Shown: in pieces, positions 1 to 9,000 of the stretch
Numbering within the stretch: position 1 is the stretch's first letter
How the letters are laid out: each line of letters starts with the position of its first letter
Assembly: GCF_027925155.1 (NCBI RefSeq)
Contig: NZ_BSDY01000008.1
Coordinates: 1-64,000, forward strand
Length of the DNA: 64,000 nt
Direction: 5' to 3'
Source: Propionigenium maris DSM 9537
GTDB lineage: Bacteria > Fusobacteriota > Fusobacteriia > Fusobacteriales > Fusobacteriaceae
Notes under the pieces: generated by a model
Databases searched by the model: none
The model's input: only the letters and a program-made list of their open reading frames with translations
What the model was told of the DNA's origin: nothing
Made by a program: the position numbers and the translations under genes

Positions 1-118
1 GATAAGTACTCTGATCTTTATGATCTAAGACACCTTCGAGACTAGGAGGTTGATAGGTTGGGGGTGTAAGGGTTGTGAGACCTTTAGCTGACCAATACTA
101 ATATGTCGAAGTCTTAAC
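1..118 (+). rRNA. 23S rRNA, 3' end (partial)
   Basis: The window opens inside a rRNA operon. The sequence up to about 118 has the features of the 3' terminal domain of bacterial 23S rRNA, including the TTAGCTGACCAATACTAAT tract close to the mature end, and is followed by a 5S gene. The 5' part lies outside the window. The exact mature end is estimated. Confidence 0.9.
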
Positions 119-179
119 CAAAAGAAAGATCTACAATCTACTATATAGTTTTGAATGTCTATGACAATTCAATAGATAG

Positions 180-295
180 CTTGGTGAGAATAGCTACGGA
201 GGTACACCTGGTCACATATCGAACCCAGAAGTTAAGCCCGTAAACGCTGAAAGTACTTGGGGGGCAGCCCCCTGGGAGGATAGGAACTTGCCAAG
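180..295 (+). rRNA. rrf: 5S rRNA
   Basis: A segment of about 116 nt downstream of 23S carries the 5S hallmarks GAACCCAGAAGTTAAGC and a terminal helix formed by CTTGG near 180 and CCAAG at 291-295. It completes the 23S-5S-tRNA order of the operon. Confidence 0.92.
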
Positions 296-305
296 TTTTT
301 TTTAT

Positions 306-381
306 AGGACAGTGGCTCAATTGGTAGAGTAGCGGTCTCCAAAACCGCGGGTTTAGGGTTCGAGTCCCTACTGTCCTGCCA
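306..381 (+). tRNA. tRNA-Trp (CCA anticodon)
   Basis: A 76-nt cloverleaf. The acceptor stem AGGACAG (306-312) pairs with CTGTCCT (371-377), followed by G and an encoded CCA (379-381). The anticodon stem GCGGT/ACCGC encloses loop CTCCAAA with anticodon CCA at 339-341, reading UGG (Trp). The T-arm contains GGTTCGAGTCC. It sits 10 nt after the 5S gene and is probably cotranscribed with the rRNAs. Confidence 0.95.
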
Positions 382-390
382 TATGAATTC

Positions 391-416
391 AAAGTGCTTT
401 TAGGAGCACTTTTTTT
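391..416 (+). terminator. rRNA operon terminator
   Basis: Inverted repeat AAAGTGCT (391-398) / AGCACTTT (405-412) with a 6-nt loop and a T-run, directly after tRNA-Trp. Confidence 0.85.
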
Positions 417-623
417 ATTGTATATAGATAATAATAAAGTTCTAGATATAAGACTGGGTCTCAATTAAGAAGGTCAGGGGATAATTCCTTGGTTTAGCCT
501 GAAATATTTAAGAAAGTAAGGAGATAATTGCAGAGGGAACTCCTTTAAAATAAGGATTTGATGCCGATATAACTACTGTTATTATTGAATATGTACATAT
601 TAAGTTATTTAAGGTTTTATAGA
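417..623. other. Intergenic gap with no recognised gene
   Basis: AT-rich spacer between the rRNA operon terminator and the rplS promoter. I see no supported ORF or repeat here; the minus-strand ORF over 159-464 is an antisense shadow of the 5S and tRNA genes. Confidence 0.6.
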
Positions 624-652
624 TTGACGAAATCTTATAATCGTGATAAAAT
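624..652 (+). promoter_or_regulatory. rplS promoter
   Basis: TTGACG (624-629), a 17-bp spacer and TAAAAT (647-652): a near-consensus sigma-70 type promoter about 70 nt upstream of rplS. Confidence 0.7.
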
Positions 653-670
653 ACTAAAGTTATAAATCAG

Positions 671-690
671 TATTCCGCTTTAATGGAATA
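671..690 (+). promoter_or_regulatory. Leader hairpin of rplS
   Basis: TATTCC (671-676) pairs with GGAATA (685-690), leaving an 8-nt loop, between the promoter and the ribosome binding site of rplS. Ribosomal protein L19 leaders are known in other bacteria; whether this short hairpin acts as one is inference. Confidence 0.4.
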
Positions 691-719
691 GTTAAATGAA
701 TACTTCGAGGAGGAAGAAA

Positions 720-1070
720 ATGAAAGAAAAGTTAATCCAATTAGTAGAGCAAAACTACCTAAGAACTGACATTCCTGAGTTCAAGGCAGGAGACACTATC
801 GTTGTTCACTACAAAGTTAAAGAGGGAGACAAGGAAAGAGTTCAGCTTTTTGAAGGTGTAGTAATCAGAGTATCTGGTGGATCAGTTGCTAAGACATTCA
901 CTGTAAGAAAGATATCTTCAGGAATCGGTGTAGAGAGAATCATACCAGTTAACTCTCCAATGATCGAAAAGATCGAAGTTAAGAGAATTGGTAAGGTAAG
1001 AAGATCAAAGCTTTACTACCTAAGAGGACTTTCTGGAAAGAAAGCAAGAATCAAAGAGATCAGAAAGTAA
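720..1070 (+). CDS. rplS: 50S ribosomal protein L19
   Basis: A 116-residue protein that reads as L19 throughout: the [18 protein letters not shown] segment near the N-terminus, the FEGVVI segment, a basic [11 protein letters not shown] core and a [11 protein letters not shown]-terminal region. L19 sits at the 30S-50S interface in the large subunit. The start at 720 is chosen because AGGAGG lies just upstream and the family begins at this Met; an upstream in-frame ATG at 696 would add eight residues and has no good ribosome binding site. It stands alone with its own promoter and terminator rather than in the usual rpsP-rimM-trmD-rplS operon. Confidence 0.97.
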   Translation: MKEKLIQLVEQNYLRTDIPEFKAGDTIVVHYKVKEGDKERVQLFEGVVIRVSGGSVAKTFTVRKISSGIGVERIIPVNSPMIEKIEVKRIGKVRRSKLYYLRGLSGKKARIKEIRK

Positions 1071-1084
1071 TTATTACTTTTATA

Positions 1085-1116
1085 AGAGTCCAGGTTTTAA
1101 ACCCGGACTCTTTTTC
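1085..1116 (+). terminator. rplS terminator
   Basis: AGAGTCC (1085-1091) pairs with GGACTCT (1105-1111), with an inner GGTTT/AAACC helix, followed by TTTTTCTTTT. Confidence 0.88.
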
Positions 1117-1230
1117 TTTTAGAGGGAGTATTGAGGGGATCAAAGGAGTAAAACTTAAGAAAGATTAAGGGTTTAAAAAGCTATTGGTGGATTAAATGAC
1201 CTTAAAAAGTTCGAAAAAATGAGATTTTTC

Positions 1231-1239
1231 TGTTATAAT
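1231..1239 (+). promoter_or_regulatory. Extended -10 promoter for the lepB operon
   Basis: TGTTATAAT fits the extended -10 form (TG at 1231-1232, TATAAT at 1234-1239). The -35 region (TTCGAA near 1210) is weak. It lies 34 nt upstream of lepB. Confidence 0.5.
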
Positions 1240-1272
1240 AAGGAAGAATTTTTATAAAGAGGTGGCTAAGTT

Positions 1273-2193
1273 ATGGAGAAGAGCAAGATAATAGTTAATG
1301 GCATCTTCTACCTTGTCTTAACAACGCTCTTTCTTTTTCTCTGGATAAAGGAGAAGGAAGTGGTGGCTGTAATAAGAGGGTACAGGGATTCATTTTCAGA
1401 CAAGCTAATAGGTATACTGAGCTTAAAGGGAGACACAGCACAAAAGATACTTAGAAAAACTGTAAACTTTATAGAGACAATAGGGTCAGCACTGATTCTT
1501 GTTCTATTGATACAAAAATTCTATCTGGGTAACTTTTTAGTACCTACAGGGTCTATGATACCTACTATAGTTCCAAAGGACAGACTTTTTGGAAATATGG
1601 TGATCTATAAGTTTAAAAAGCCTGAGCTGCAGGATATAATTGTATTTAAGGAGCCTGTGGAGAACAAGGTACTCTATACAAAAAGACTTATGGGAAGGCC
1701 AGGAGATACTGTAGAGATAGAGTATGGTCATCTTTATATCAATGGAAGGAAGGTGGAGGAGAGGGAGTATTCCAACCTCGGCCAGCTAGGTTACAATACA
1801 TGGATAGTTCCTAAAAAGGGGGATACAGTGAAGATTGTACCTGGAGCCAACTACACAACTGAATTTAAAAGCGGGGATATAGAGAAGATACAGAAGGAGC
1901 TGTTAAGTGCCCCAGCAGCAATAAGTCAGATACTCCCAGATGTGGAGTTCTATATAAATGGTAAGAAAACAGGGATGTTACTGGATTACATTCACGATGA
2001 GAATGTTGTAAACCTACTTCTTAACGGTAAGACCTATGAGGGGATTGTACAGGAGGACTACTACCTGGCCCTTGGGGATAATACCAATGGAAGCTATGAC
2101 TCCAGAATGTGGGGATTTGTGGCTGAGAGCAGAATTAAGGGAAAGGCCTTCATCAGATTCTGGCCTCTTAACAGGATAGGACTCTTAAAGTAA
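1273..2193 (+). CDS. lepB: Signal peptidase I
   Basis: A 306-residue S26-family signal peptidase that removes signal peptides from exported preproteins at the outer face of the cytoplasmic membrane. Two hydrophobic segments (about residues 8-25 and 68-82) precede the catalytic domain. The nucleophile Ser94 lies in PTGSMIPT, the general base Lys137 in YTKRLMGRPGD, and the conserved box LGDNTNGSYDSR is near the C-terminus. Compared with a minimal Gram-positive SipS it has an insertion around residues 195-245. It is the first gene of a tightly packed run; the rimI start codon overlaps its stop by one base (TAATG). Confidence 0.94.
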   Translation: MEKSKIIVNGIFYLVLTTLFLFLWIKEKEVVAVIRGYRDSFSDKLIGILSLKGDTAQKILRKTVNFIETIGSALILVLLIQKFYLGNFLVPTGSMIPTIVPKDRLFGNMVIYKFKKPELQDIIVFKEPVENKVLYTKRLMGRPGDTVEIEYGHLYINGRKVEEREYSNLGQLGYNTWIVPKKGDTVKIVPGANYTTEFKSGDIEKIQKELLSAPAAISQILPDVEFYINGKKTGMLLDYIHDENVVNLLLNGKTYEGIVQEDYYLALGDNTNGSYDSRMWGFVAESRIKGKAFIRFWPLNRIGLLK

Positions 2194-2630
2194 TGGATAA
2201 GAGGGTGAATGTAAGGGGGATAGCTCTAGGGGAGCTAAACCTGGTAAAGAAACTGGAAAAAAGATGTTTTTCAACAAACTATTTCAATGAAAAAGAGATA
2301 GAGGAGATGTATAGAAACGACCGATACTCCTTCTGGGGAGTATGGTATGGAGGTACCCTAGCAGGTTACCTCATAACCTATGACAGTGTGGATATCCATG
2401 AAATCATCAAGGTAGGAGTTGATGACGAATACAGGGGAAGGGGACTGGGAGGAAAACTCATAGAGAAGTCCTTTGAATCTATGGAAACTGATCTCATGCT
2501 AGAGGTAAGGGAGAGCAACAAGAGCGCAATAAGGTTATATGAAAAATTAGGTTTTAGGAAAATAGGGTTAAGAAGGGGTTATTACAGGGATACAGGGGAG
2601 GATGCCCTGATACTGGTTTTAGGAAAATAA
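2193..2630 (+). CDS. rimI: RimI-like ribosomal protein N-acetyltransferase (GNAT)
   Basis: A 145-residue GNAT enzyme. The acetyl-CoA pyrophosphate-binding loop is in VDDEYRGRGLGGKLIE, and the RimI-type C-terminal block is ESNKSAIRLYEKLGFRKIG followed by a Tyr-rich segment. RimI enzymes acetylate the N-terminal alanine of ribosomal protein S18, and many homologues act on other protein N-termini. The start overlaps the lepB stop, so translation is probably coupled. The exact substrate is not shown by the sequence; the family call is firm and the specific function moderately so. Confidence 0.82.
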   Translation: MDKRVNVRGIALGELNLVKKLEKRCFSTNYFNEKEIEEMYRNDRYSFWGVWYGGTLAGYLITYDSVDIHEIIKVGVDDEYRGRGLGGKLIEKSFESMETDLMLEVRESNKSAIRLYEKLGFRKIGLRRGYYRDTGEDALILVLGK

Positions 2631-2676
2631 CACTAGTTAAAACATTAATCATAAAAAATGAATTTGAAAGGATGAA

Positions 2677-4113
2677 ATGATGGAAAATAATGTTTATTCA
2701 AACCCGTTAGTGGAAAGATATGGATCTAAGGAGATGCTGGAGAACTTCTCACCAAATAAGAAGTTTTCGACTTGGAGAAAGCTATGGATAGCGCTTGCTG
2801 AATCTCAGAAGGAATTGGGGCTGAACATCACAGATGAGCAGATTGAAGAGATGAAGGCAGTAGTTGACAATATTGACTATGAGATGGCAAAGGCAAAGGA
2901 GCTAGAGGTAAGACACGATGTAATGGCTCACGTTCACACATTCGGAACTCAGGCACCAAAGGCTATGCCGATTATTCACCTTGGAGCAACAAGTGCATAT
3001 GTGGGAGATAATACCGACCTTATCCAGATAAAGGACGGATTAAATATACTTAAGGGAAAGATAGTTACTGTAATGGAGTCTACAGCAAAGTTTGCTATGG
3101 AGCAGAAGGACCTTCCTACTCTAGGATTTACCCACTTCCAGCCAGCTCAGCTGACTACAGTTGGTAAGAGAGCAACACTTTGGCTACAGAGCCTGCTTCT
3201 AGACCTGGAGGAGCTGGAGTTTAGAATTGAAACTCTAAGATTCAGAGGGGTAAAGGGAACAACTGGAACTCAGGCAAGCTACATGGAGCTATTTGACGGA
3301 GACTTCTCAAAGGTAAAGAGGTTAGATCAGATGGTAGCTGAAAAGATGGGATTCGACAAGAGATTCCTAGTAACTGGACAGACATATGACAGAAAGGTAG
3401 ATTCAGAGATGCTTAACCTGCTGGCTAACATAGCCCAGTCGGCTCACAAGTTTACCAACGACCTGAGACTACTTCAGAACCTTAAGGAGTTAGAGGAGCC
3501 ATTTGGAAAGAAGCAGATCGGATCTTCAGCGATGGCATATAAGAGAAACCCAATGAGAAGTGAGAGAATCTCATCACTTGCTAAGTTTGTAATTGCTATG
3601 CAGCAATCTACAGCTATGACAGCATCTACTCAGTGGTTTGAGAGAACACTGGATGACTCTGCAAACAAGAGACTATCTATACCTCAGGCATTCCTTGCAG
3701 TGGATTCAATTCTTGTAATCTGGCAGAATGTAATGAACGGTCTTGTGGTATACCCTAAGATGATAGAGAAGCATGTAATGGCTGAGCTTCCATTCATGGC
3801 AACTGAGTACATCATCATGGAGGGTGTAAAGAACGGCGGAGACAGACAGGAGCTTCACGAGCTTATCAGAGTTCACTCTATGGAAGCTGGTAAAGTAGTA
3901 AAGCTAGAAGGAAAAGATAATGACCTGATTGAAAGAATCATCGCAGATGAGAACTTCAATATAGATAAGAAAAGATTACTGGAGATCTTAGACCCTAAGA
4001 ACTTTGTTGGTTTTGCAAGTGAGCAGACTGTAGAGTTTGTTGAAACTGAGGTAAAGCCAATAATAGAAAAGTACAGCGATCTTCTGGGAATGGAAGCAGA
4101 TCTAAGAGTATAA
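2677..4113 (+). CDS. purB: Adenylosuccinate lyase
   Basis: A 478-residue member of the fumarase/aspartase superfamily. PurB acts twice in purine synthesis, splitting SAICAR to AICAR and adenylosuccinate to AMP with release of fumarate. The superfamily signature is seen as SSAMAYKRNP around residue 283, and the general acid region as TLGFTHFQPAQ near residues 146-156. Length fits the longer PurB type. Two ATGs are adjacent (2677 and 2680) behind AAAGGA; either could be used. The last base of the stop codon is the first base of the next gene's ATG. Confidence 0.95.
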   Translation: MMENNVYSNPLVERYGSKEMLENFSPNKKFSTWRKLWIALAESQKELGLNITDEQIEEMKAVVDNIDYEMAKAKELEVRHDVMAHVHTFGTQAPKAMPIIHLGATSAYVGDNTDLIQIKDGLNILKGKIVTVMESTAKFAMEQKDLPTLGFTHFQPAQLTTVGKRATLWLQSLLLDLEELEFRIETLRFRGVKGTTGTQASYMELFDGDFSKVKRLDQMVAEKMGFDKRFLVTGQTYDRKVDSEMLNLLANIAQSAHKFTNDLRLLQNLKELEEPFGKKQIGSSAMAYKRNPMRSERISSLAKFVIAMQQSTAMTASTQWFERTLDDSANKRLSIPQAFLAVDSILVIWQNVMNGLVVYPKMIEKHVMAELPFMATEYIIMEGVKNGGDRQELHELIRVHSMEAGKVVKLEGKDNDLIERIIADENFNIDKKRLLEILDPKNFVGFASEQTVEFVETEVKPIIEKYSDLLGMEADLRV

Positions 4114-4625
4114 TGAAGCTTAACAAAAGAGAGGGATACCTGGCTGCCTTAGTCTTGGTAGCCCTCTATTTTTCTTTAGCAGAGAGCCTCATCCCCAAAC
4201 CCTTTCCATGGATGAAATTGGGACTTGCCAACCTGGCTACCCTAATAGCCATGGAGAAGTTTGACAGGAAGATGGCCTTTGAAGTGGTAATGCTCCGTGT
4301 AGTAATTCAGGGTCTAATGCTCGGAACATTATTTACCCCGGGATTCTTTGTAAGTATAACAGCGGGGTGTGTGAGTACGGGAACTATGGTGTTCCTATAC
4401 AGGTTTAGGGAGAACCTGAGCCTGCTAGCTATAAGTGCACTATCAGCAGTAATACACAATACAACCCAGTTAGTTGTGGTGTACTTTCTGCTATTTAGAA
4501 ATATAGAGTTTTACTCCAGATCCATATTGACCTTTGTGCTGATATTTTTATCCATAGGTTGTGCATCTGGAATCTTCACAGGTTATCTAGGTGAAAAGAT
4601 GAATTTAAAGAGGAGGAGTATATGA
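4113..4625 (+). CDS. Gx transporter family membrane protein (heptaprenyl diphosphate synthase component I-like)
   Basis: A 170-residue integral membrane protein with about five hydrophobic segments. LPKPFPWMKLGLANL-like motifs near residues 26-41 and SALSAVIHNTTQL in the second half match the family annotated as Gx transporter or heptaprenyl diphosphate synthase component I. Its role is poorly known; in many genomes it neighbours FMN-binding or isoprenoid genes. Here it is translationally coupled on both sides, with a 1-base overlap with purB and a 4-base ATGA overlap with glmM, so coexpression is clear while function is not. Confidence 0.8.
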   Translation: MKLNKREGYLAALVLVALYFSLAESLIPKPFPWMKLGLANLATLIAMEKFDRKMAFEVVMLRVVIQGLMLGTLFTPGFFVSITAGCVSTGTMVFLYRFRENLSLLAISALSAVIHNTTQLVVVYFLLFRNIEFYSRSILTFVLIFLSIGCASGIFTGYLGEKMNLKRRSI

Positions 4626-5980
4626 GGAAATACTTTGGAACAGACGGAATAAGGGGAGAAGCTAACAAGGAGCTTACAGTGGATATAGCACTGAGACTTG
4701 GGTATGCCCTGGGATACTACTTAAGAAAGAAGAATCCAGAGAAGAAAAATATAACTGTAATTATGGGAAGCGACACAAGGATCTCGGGATATATGCTGAG
4801 ATCGGCACTATTTGCAGGACTTACCTCCATGGGAGTAAATATAGATTTTGTAGGAGTAATACCTACTCCAGGAGTATCCTACATCACAAGAAAGAAGAAG
4901 GCTCAGGCGGGAATCATGATATCAGCTTCCCACAACCCGGCAAAGGACAATGGAATCAAGATTTTTGCTGCCACTGGTTACAAGCTGCCAGATGAGGTGG
5001 AGCTGGAGCTGGAAGCCCTTATGGACGACTTTGAAAATATCTCCAAGGAGTGTATGCCTGGGGATAAGGTAGGGAAGTTCAAGGTAGCAGACGACGACTA
5101 CTACCTATACAGAGACTACCTTACATCTACTGTAAAGGGAGACTTCTCGGGGATGAAGATTATCCTAGATGCAGCCAATGGTTCTGCATACAGGATAGCA
5201 AAGGATGCATTCCTGGCTCTAGGGGCTGAGATCGTGGTAATAAACGACGCTCCCAACGGAACAAATATCAATGTAAAGTGCGGTTCTACCCACCCGGAAA
5301 TCCTGGCAAAGGTAGTGATGGGATATGAGGCGGACCTTGGACTTGCGTATGACGGTGATGCTGATAGGTTGATTGCCGTGGACAAAAATGGTAAAATAGT
5401 GGACGGTGACAAGATCATAGCTACCCTTGCTCTGGATATGAAGAAGAAGGGAGAGCTGAACAACAACAGAGTTGTAACTACAGTTATGAGTAATATGGGG
5501 TTTGAAAAATACCTTATAGATAATGGAATAGAGCTTGTAAGAGCAAATGTAGGGGACAGATATGTTCTGGAGAAGATGAAGAACCAGGGGCTGAATATAG
5601 GGGGAGAGCAGTCTGGTCATATAATCCTGCTGGACTACAACCCGACGGGAGATGGAGTAATGACCTCTCTAAAGCTTGTGGAGTCCCTAAGAGACAGTGG
5701 AAGGACACTGGATGAGGTAGTTGCCGAGATAGTGGACTGGCCTCAGACCCTTATCAATGTAAGGGTGGACAGAGATAAGAAGAATACGTGGTCTAAAAAC
5801 TCCAAGATAACCGGATTCATCTCGGAAAAGGAAGAGGAGATGGCAGGCCTTGGAAGAGTTCTTGTAAGAACTTCTGGAACGGAACCAATTGTAAGAGTAA
5901 TGGTAGAGGGTAAAGAGGAAGAGATGGTAGTCAGAGTGGCTGAAGAGATAGCTAATGTAGTTAAGGAAGAGCTGGTATAA
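4622..5980 (+). CDS. glmM: Phosphoglucosamine mutase
   Basis: A 452-residue alpha-D-phosphohexomutase that converts glucosamine-6-phosphate to glucosamine-1-phosphate for peptidoglycan and LPS precursors. The N-terminus KYFGTDGIRG is typical of GlmM. The phosphorylated active-site serine is Ser103 in ISASHNPAKDNG. The metal-binding loop is YDGDADRLIAVD, the sugar-binding loop GGEQSGH, and the phosphate-binding loop RTSGTEPIVRVMVEG. AGGAGG precedes the start and a terminator follows. It is the last gene of the lepB operon. Confidence 0.96.
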   Translation: MRKYFGTDGIRGEANKELTVDIALRLGYALGYYLRKKNPEKKNITVIMGSDTRISGYMLRSALFAGLTSMGVNIDFVGVIPTPGVSYITRKKKAQAGIMISASHNPAKDNGIKIFAATGYKLPDEVELELEALMDDFENISKECMPGDKVGKFKVADDDYYLYRDYLTSTVKGDFSGMKIILDAANGSAYRIAKDAFLALGAEIVVINDAPNGTNINVKCGSTHPEILAKVVMGYEADLGLAYDGDADRLIAVDKNGKIVDGDKIIATLALDMKKKGELNNNRVVTTVMSNMGFEKYLIDNGIELVRANVGDRYVLEKMKNQGLNIGGEQSGHIILLDYNPTGDGVMTSLKLVESLRDSGRTLDEVVAEIVDWPQTLINVRVDRDKKNTWSKNSKITGFISEKEEEMAGLGRVLVRTSGTEPIVRVMVEGKEEEMVVRVAEEIANVVKEELV

Positions 5981-5998
5981 ACTCTGAATACTTTAATG

Positions 5999-6027
5999 AA
6001 AATAGGGGTGTGAGCATCCCTATTTTT
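5999..6027 (+). terminator. glmM terminator
   Basis: AAAATAGGG (5999-6007) pairs with CCCTATTTT (6018-6026); the T-rich arm serves as the U-tract. Confidence 0.75.
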
Positions 6028-6176
6028 AAATGCTTTTTCTGTAAAGGAAATAGAAAGGGAAGTAAGTATAAGTAACTTGGTGATCAAAAAAAAGCAGTTT
6101 AAATAAAGAATCTGGTTACTTTATGCACAAAAGATGTTAACTTATGTCAAATGTCGTTTAAAAATAGTGAAAAAAA

Positions 6177-6185
6177 TGGTATGAT
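6177..6185 (+). promoter_or_regulatory. Extended -10 promoter upstream of the methyltransferase
   Basis: TGGTATGAT (TG at 6177-6178, TATGAT at 6180-6185), with TTTAAA 17 bp upstream (6157-6162). The next start codon is at 6244. This may also drive the following atp genes, because I see no terminator between them. Confidence 0.45.
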
Positions 6186-6243
6186 AGTAAAAGGTGATAA
6201 AATCTAGTAACAGATTCAAAACCTTTTGGAAGGGTGAAGGAAG

Positions 6244-6972
6244 ATGTATAAGGAATTTTCAAAGGTATACGATGAATTTATGGAGTATGCAGATTATGAC
6301 CTGTGGTATGAGACACTCTGCCAGTTGATAGGTGTAACTGAGGTTCAGGGAGACAAACTTCTGGACCTGGGATGCGGAACGGGAGAAATTCTTCTGAGAG
6401 CTCACCATGATTTTAAGTGCGAGGGGGCAGATCTGTCCTCTGGAATGCTAAAAAGAGCTAGTGAAAAGTTGAACAGCGAAGGTGTGGAGGTGCCTCTCTA
6501 TGAGCAAGACATGAGAGAACTCTCCCTAGGTAAGAGATACGATGTAATAGTATCTATGTTCGACACAGTGAATCACCTGACAAACAGGGAGGACCTGGTA
6601 AAACTCTTCAGGGGGATCTACAACCACCTGGAGGAAGATGGAGTCTATATATTTGATGTGGTGGACAGGGAGTTCATGGAGGAGATGTTTCCCGGGGGAG
6701 TCTTCCTGGATGAGAGGGAGAATATGACTGTAATCTGGGAGCACGAGTATGATGAAGAGACTGGACTGGACTATATAGATACAACCTTCTTTGTTAAAAA
6801 TGACATGGGAAGCTACGATAAATATATAGAGGACTACGAAAAGAAGGTATTTACCCATGAGGAGATAGGCCAGTGCGCTGAAGAGGCAGGACTGGATGTA
6901 AGGGGAATATATGAAAACTCTGAACTCGCAGGGAGAAGATACTTCTATACCCTCGAGAAGAAGAGTAAGTAG
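6244..6972 (+). CDS. Class I SAM-dependent methyltransferase
   Basis: A 242-residue methyltransferase. SAM-binding motif I is LLDLGCGTGEILLRA at about residues 38-52; motif II is EGADLSSGMLKRA, where the acidic residue binds the ribose; VSMFDTVNHL follows at the usual motif IV position. The fold is that of small-molecule or tRNA methyltransferases of the Methyltransf_25 type; the substrate cannot be read from the sequence. SD GGAAGGGTGAAGG precedes the ATG. The AtpZ-like gene starts 13 nt after its stop, so it probably shares transcripts with the ATP synthase genes, although a functional link is not implied. Confidence 0.85.
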   Translation: MYKEFSKVYDEFMEYADYDLWYETLCQLIGVTEVQGDKLLDLGCGTGEILLRAHHDFKCEGADLSSGMLKRASEKLNSEGVEVPLYEQDMRELSLGKRYDVIVSMFDTVNHLTNREDLVKLFRGIYNHLEEDGVYIFDVVDREFMEEMFPGGVFLDERENMTVIWEHEYDEETGLDYIDTTFFVKNDMGSYDKYIEDYEKKVFTHEEIGQCAEEAGLDVRGIYENSELAGRRYFYTLEKKSK

Positions 6973-6985
6973 AGGCGGGGAGCCT

Positions 6986-7204
6986 ATGAAATTTTATGAG
7001 AAATATAATGAATTTATGTACTATGCCTCCCTACTAGGGTATTTGGGCTTTGTGATGGTTTTCAATATACTTTTTTTCGTGTTTATATACAAAGTTATAG
7101 AAAAATACTTTTTTTCCAGTACAGTTTTGTTCGTAATACTGTTATTAATCGGGATTTTTAGCGGCTTCTATAACGTCTTCAGATTGATCCTGAAAAAGAA
7201 GTAA
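6986..7204 (+). CDS. AtpZ-like small membrane protein
   Basis: A 72-residue protein with two hydrophobic helices (about residues 14-35 and 42-65) joined by a short turn, ending LILKKK. Size, hairpin topology and place ahead of atpI fit the AtpZ family, which often precedes ATP synthase operons and is thought to help in ion uptake or rotor assembly. The start at 6986 is chosen over a longer frame (6911) because that frame overlaps the methyltransferase and only 6986 has a GGCGGGG-type ribosome binding site. Assignment is by context and topology. Confidence 0.62.
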   Translation: MKFYEKYNEFMYYASLLGYLGFVMVFNILFFVFIYKVIEKYFFSSTVLFVILLLIGIFSGFYNVFRLILKKK

Positions 7205-7301
7205 TCAAAATTAATCGCAGTTATAAAAAAACAAAAGGACTCTTTTTAGACCTTTAGAATAAAGGATATTTCGTTTGTTTTGTAATGATTCTGGGGGATA
7301 T

Positions 7302-7685
7302 ATGAATAGTGATATAAAAAAAATACTAAAAAATTCGATAATCTCTTCACTAATTGTGTTTCTTTATGGTATATTGGTAAGGAGTGCTGTTGTCTATATT
7401 GGTGTATTTGTAGGATCCTTAATCTCTGCAATGTGCTTTTATAGTATATATATGGAAGCTGAAGCAGCAGTGAGGAGTGACAATGCCTTTAGGATAACCC
7501 TAACTGGTTACATGAAGAGGTATGTCATATATGGTGTATTTTTAGGAGTTTTATTAAAGTTCTTTGGAACCTCTATGGGTGTAGGGGGAGCTATGGGTCT
7601 TCTCAACGTAAAGGCCAATATAGCGCTGATGACATTAGCAACGTTTTTTAAAAAACTTGTAAATAAGCTAGATAAAATTAAATAA
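7302..7685 (+). CDS. atpI: ATP synthase subunit I (AtpI-like)
   Basis: A 127-residue membrane protein with four hydrophobic segments, directly upstream of atpB. The layout and the C-terminal helix pair match the ATP synthase I family. In Na+ ATP synthases of this type AtpI is known to help assemble the c-ring. The first Met at 7302 follows GGGGGAT; a longer frame from 7275 lacks a good ribosome binding site. 22 nt separate it from atpB, whose own AGGAGGT lies in that gap. Confidence 0.78.
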   Translation: MNSDIKKILKNSIISSLIVFLYGILVRSAVVYIGVFVGSLISAMCFYSIYMEAEAAVRSDNAFRITLTGYMKRYVIYGVFLGVLLKFFGTSMGVGGAMGLLNVKANIALMTLATFFKKLVNKLDKIK

Positions 7686-7707
7686 GAAAGGAGGTAAGCA
7701 GACGATT

Positions 7708-8577
7708 ATGAAAAAATTTGGACCTATAATTCTTGCCGGAATAATAGCAGTGGTAACATTTGCTCTTAAAATGGCTAACATAGTAGGGTTTGAAACGCCA
7801 CCTTTAGTAGAGGGACCTAAGATAATGTTCTTTGTACCGGTTCCTGAGTTTCTTCATGATTTCCCATTTGCAATGGAGATGTCACCAGGAAGCTTTGGAT
7901 TACCAGTAACTATTACTGTAATAAGTACTTGGTTTGTTATGGCAGTTCTTATACTAATCTTTAGATGCGCTTCTAGCAACCTTGATGTGTTACCGTCTAA
8001 AAAGCAAGCCTTTTTCGAAACGCTCTATGAAGGTCTTGACAGTATAGTCGAGGGAACTCTAGGGTCATGGAAGAAGAAGTATTATACTTACATTTCAACA
8101 CTACTATTATTTATACTTTTCTCCAACCTGTTATCGTTCTTCCCGATTCCTGGAATCAGTATCAAGGATGGGATATTTACGATAGCACCTGCATTTAGAG
8201 GACCTACAGCAGACTTAAACACTACTGTGGGACTAGCGCTGATAACAACATTTACGTTCTTAGCAGCATCATTTAAAGTAGGGGGTCCTCTAGGTTATAT
8301 CAAGGGACTATTTGAGCCTATGCCTCTAATGTTCCCAATCAACTTAGTAGGAGAGCTAGCAAAACCAACAAACATCTCTATCAGACTTTTTGGTAACATG
8401 TTTGCAGGTATGGTTATCATTGGACTGCTATATACAGCAGCTCCAGCAGTAGTACCAGCACCAATGCACCTGTACTTCGATCTATTCAGTGGAATTGTAC
8501 AGAGTTTTGTATTCATCATGCTGACAATGGTTTATATCCAGGGATCAGTAGACGGTCATGAATACATAGAAGATTAA
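7708..8577 (+). CDS. atpB: ATP synthase Fo subunit a
   Basis: A 289-residue polytopic stator subunit that carries ions to and from the c-ring. The essential arginine of the ion path is Arg226 in TNISIRLFGNMFAG. A conserved GELAKP segment precedes it. Length and the position of the arginine match what I recall for the Ilyobacter tartaricus subunit a. It is the first structural gene of the operon in the canonical order BEFHAGDC, preceded by AGGAGGT. Confidence 0.96.
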   Translation: MKKFGPIILAGIIAVVTFALKMANIVGFETPPLVEGPKIMFFVPVPEFLHDFPFAMEMSPGSFGLPVTITVISTWFVMAVLILIFRCASSNLDVLPSKKQAFFETLYEGLDSIVEGTLGSWKKKYYTYISTLLLFILFSNLLSFFPIPGISIKDGIFTIAPAFRGPTADLNTTVGLALITTFTFLAASFKVGGPLGYIKGLFEPMPLMFPINLVGELAKPTNISIRLFGNMFAGMVIIGLLYTAAPAVVPAPMHLYFDLFSGIVQSFVFIMLTMVYIQGSVDGHEYIED

Positions 8578-8612
8578 AAAGGTTTTTAAAAGATACTATT
8601 TTTATAAAATGA

Positions 8613-8915
<303 letters not shown>

Positions 8916-9000
8916 TAGCATATGGACAAGCTTTAGGGCTTGATTTGTTACAAGTGCACGCGTTGCATAAAAATCGCTTCACAGGAAGGAGGTAGACGAC

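Noticed and set aside
159..464. 101-residue minus-strand ORF
   Set aside because: It is antisense to the 5S and tRNA-Trp genes; the translation contains the typical nonsense read of an antisense tRNA.
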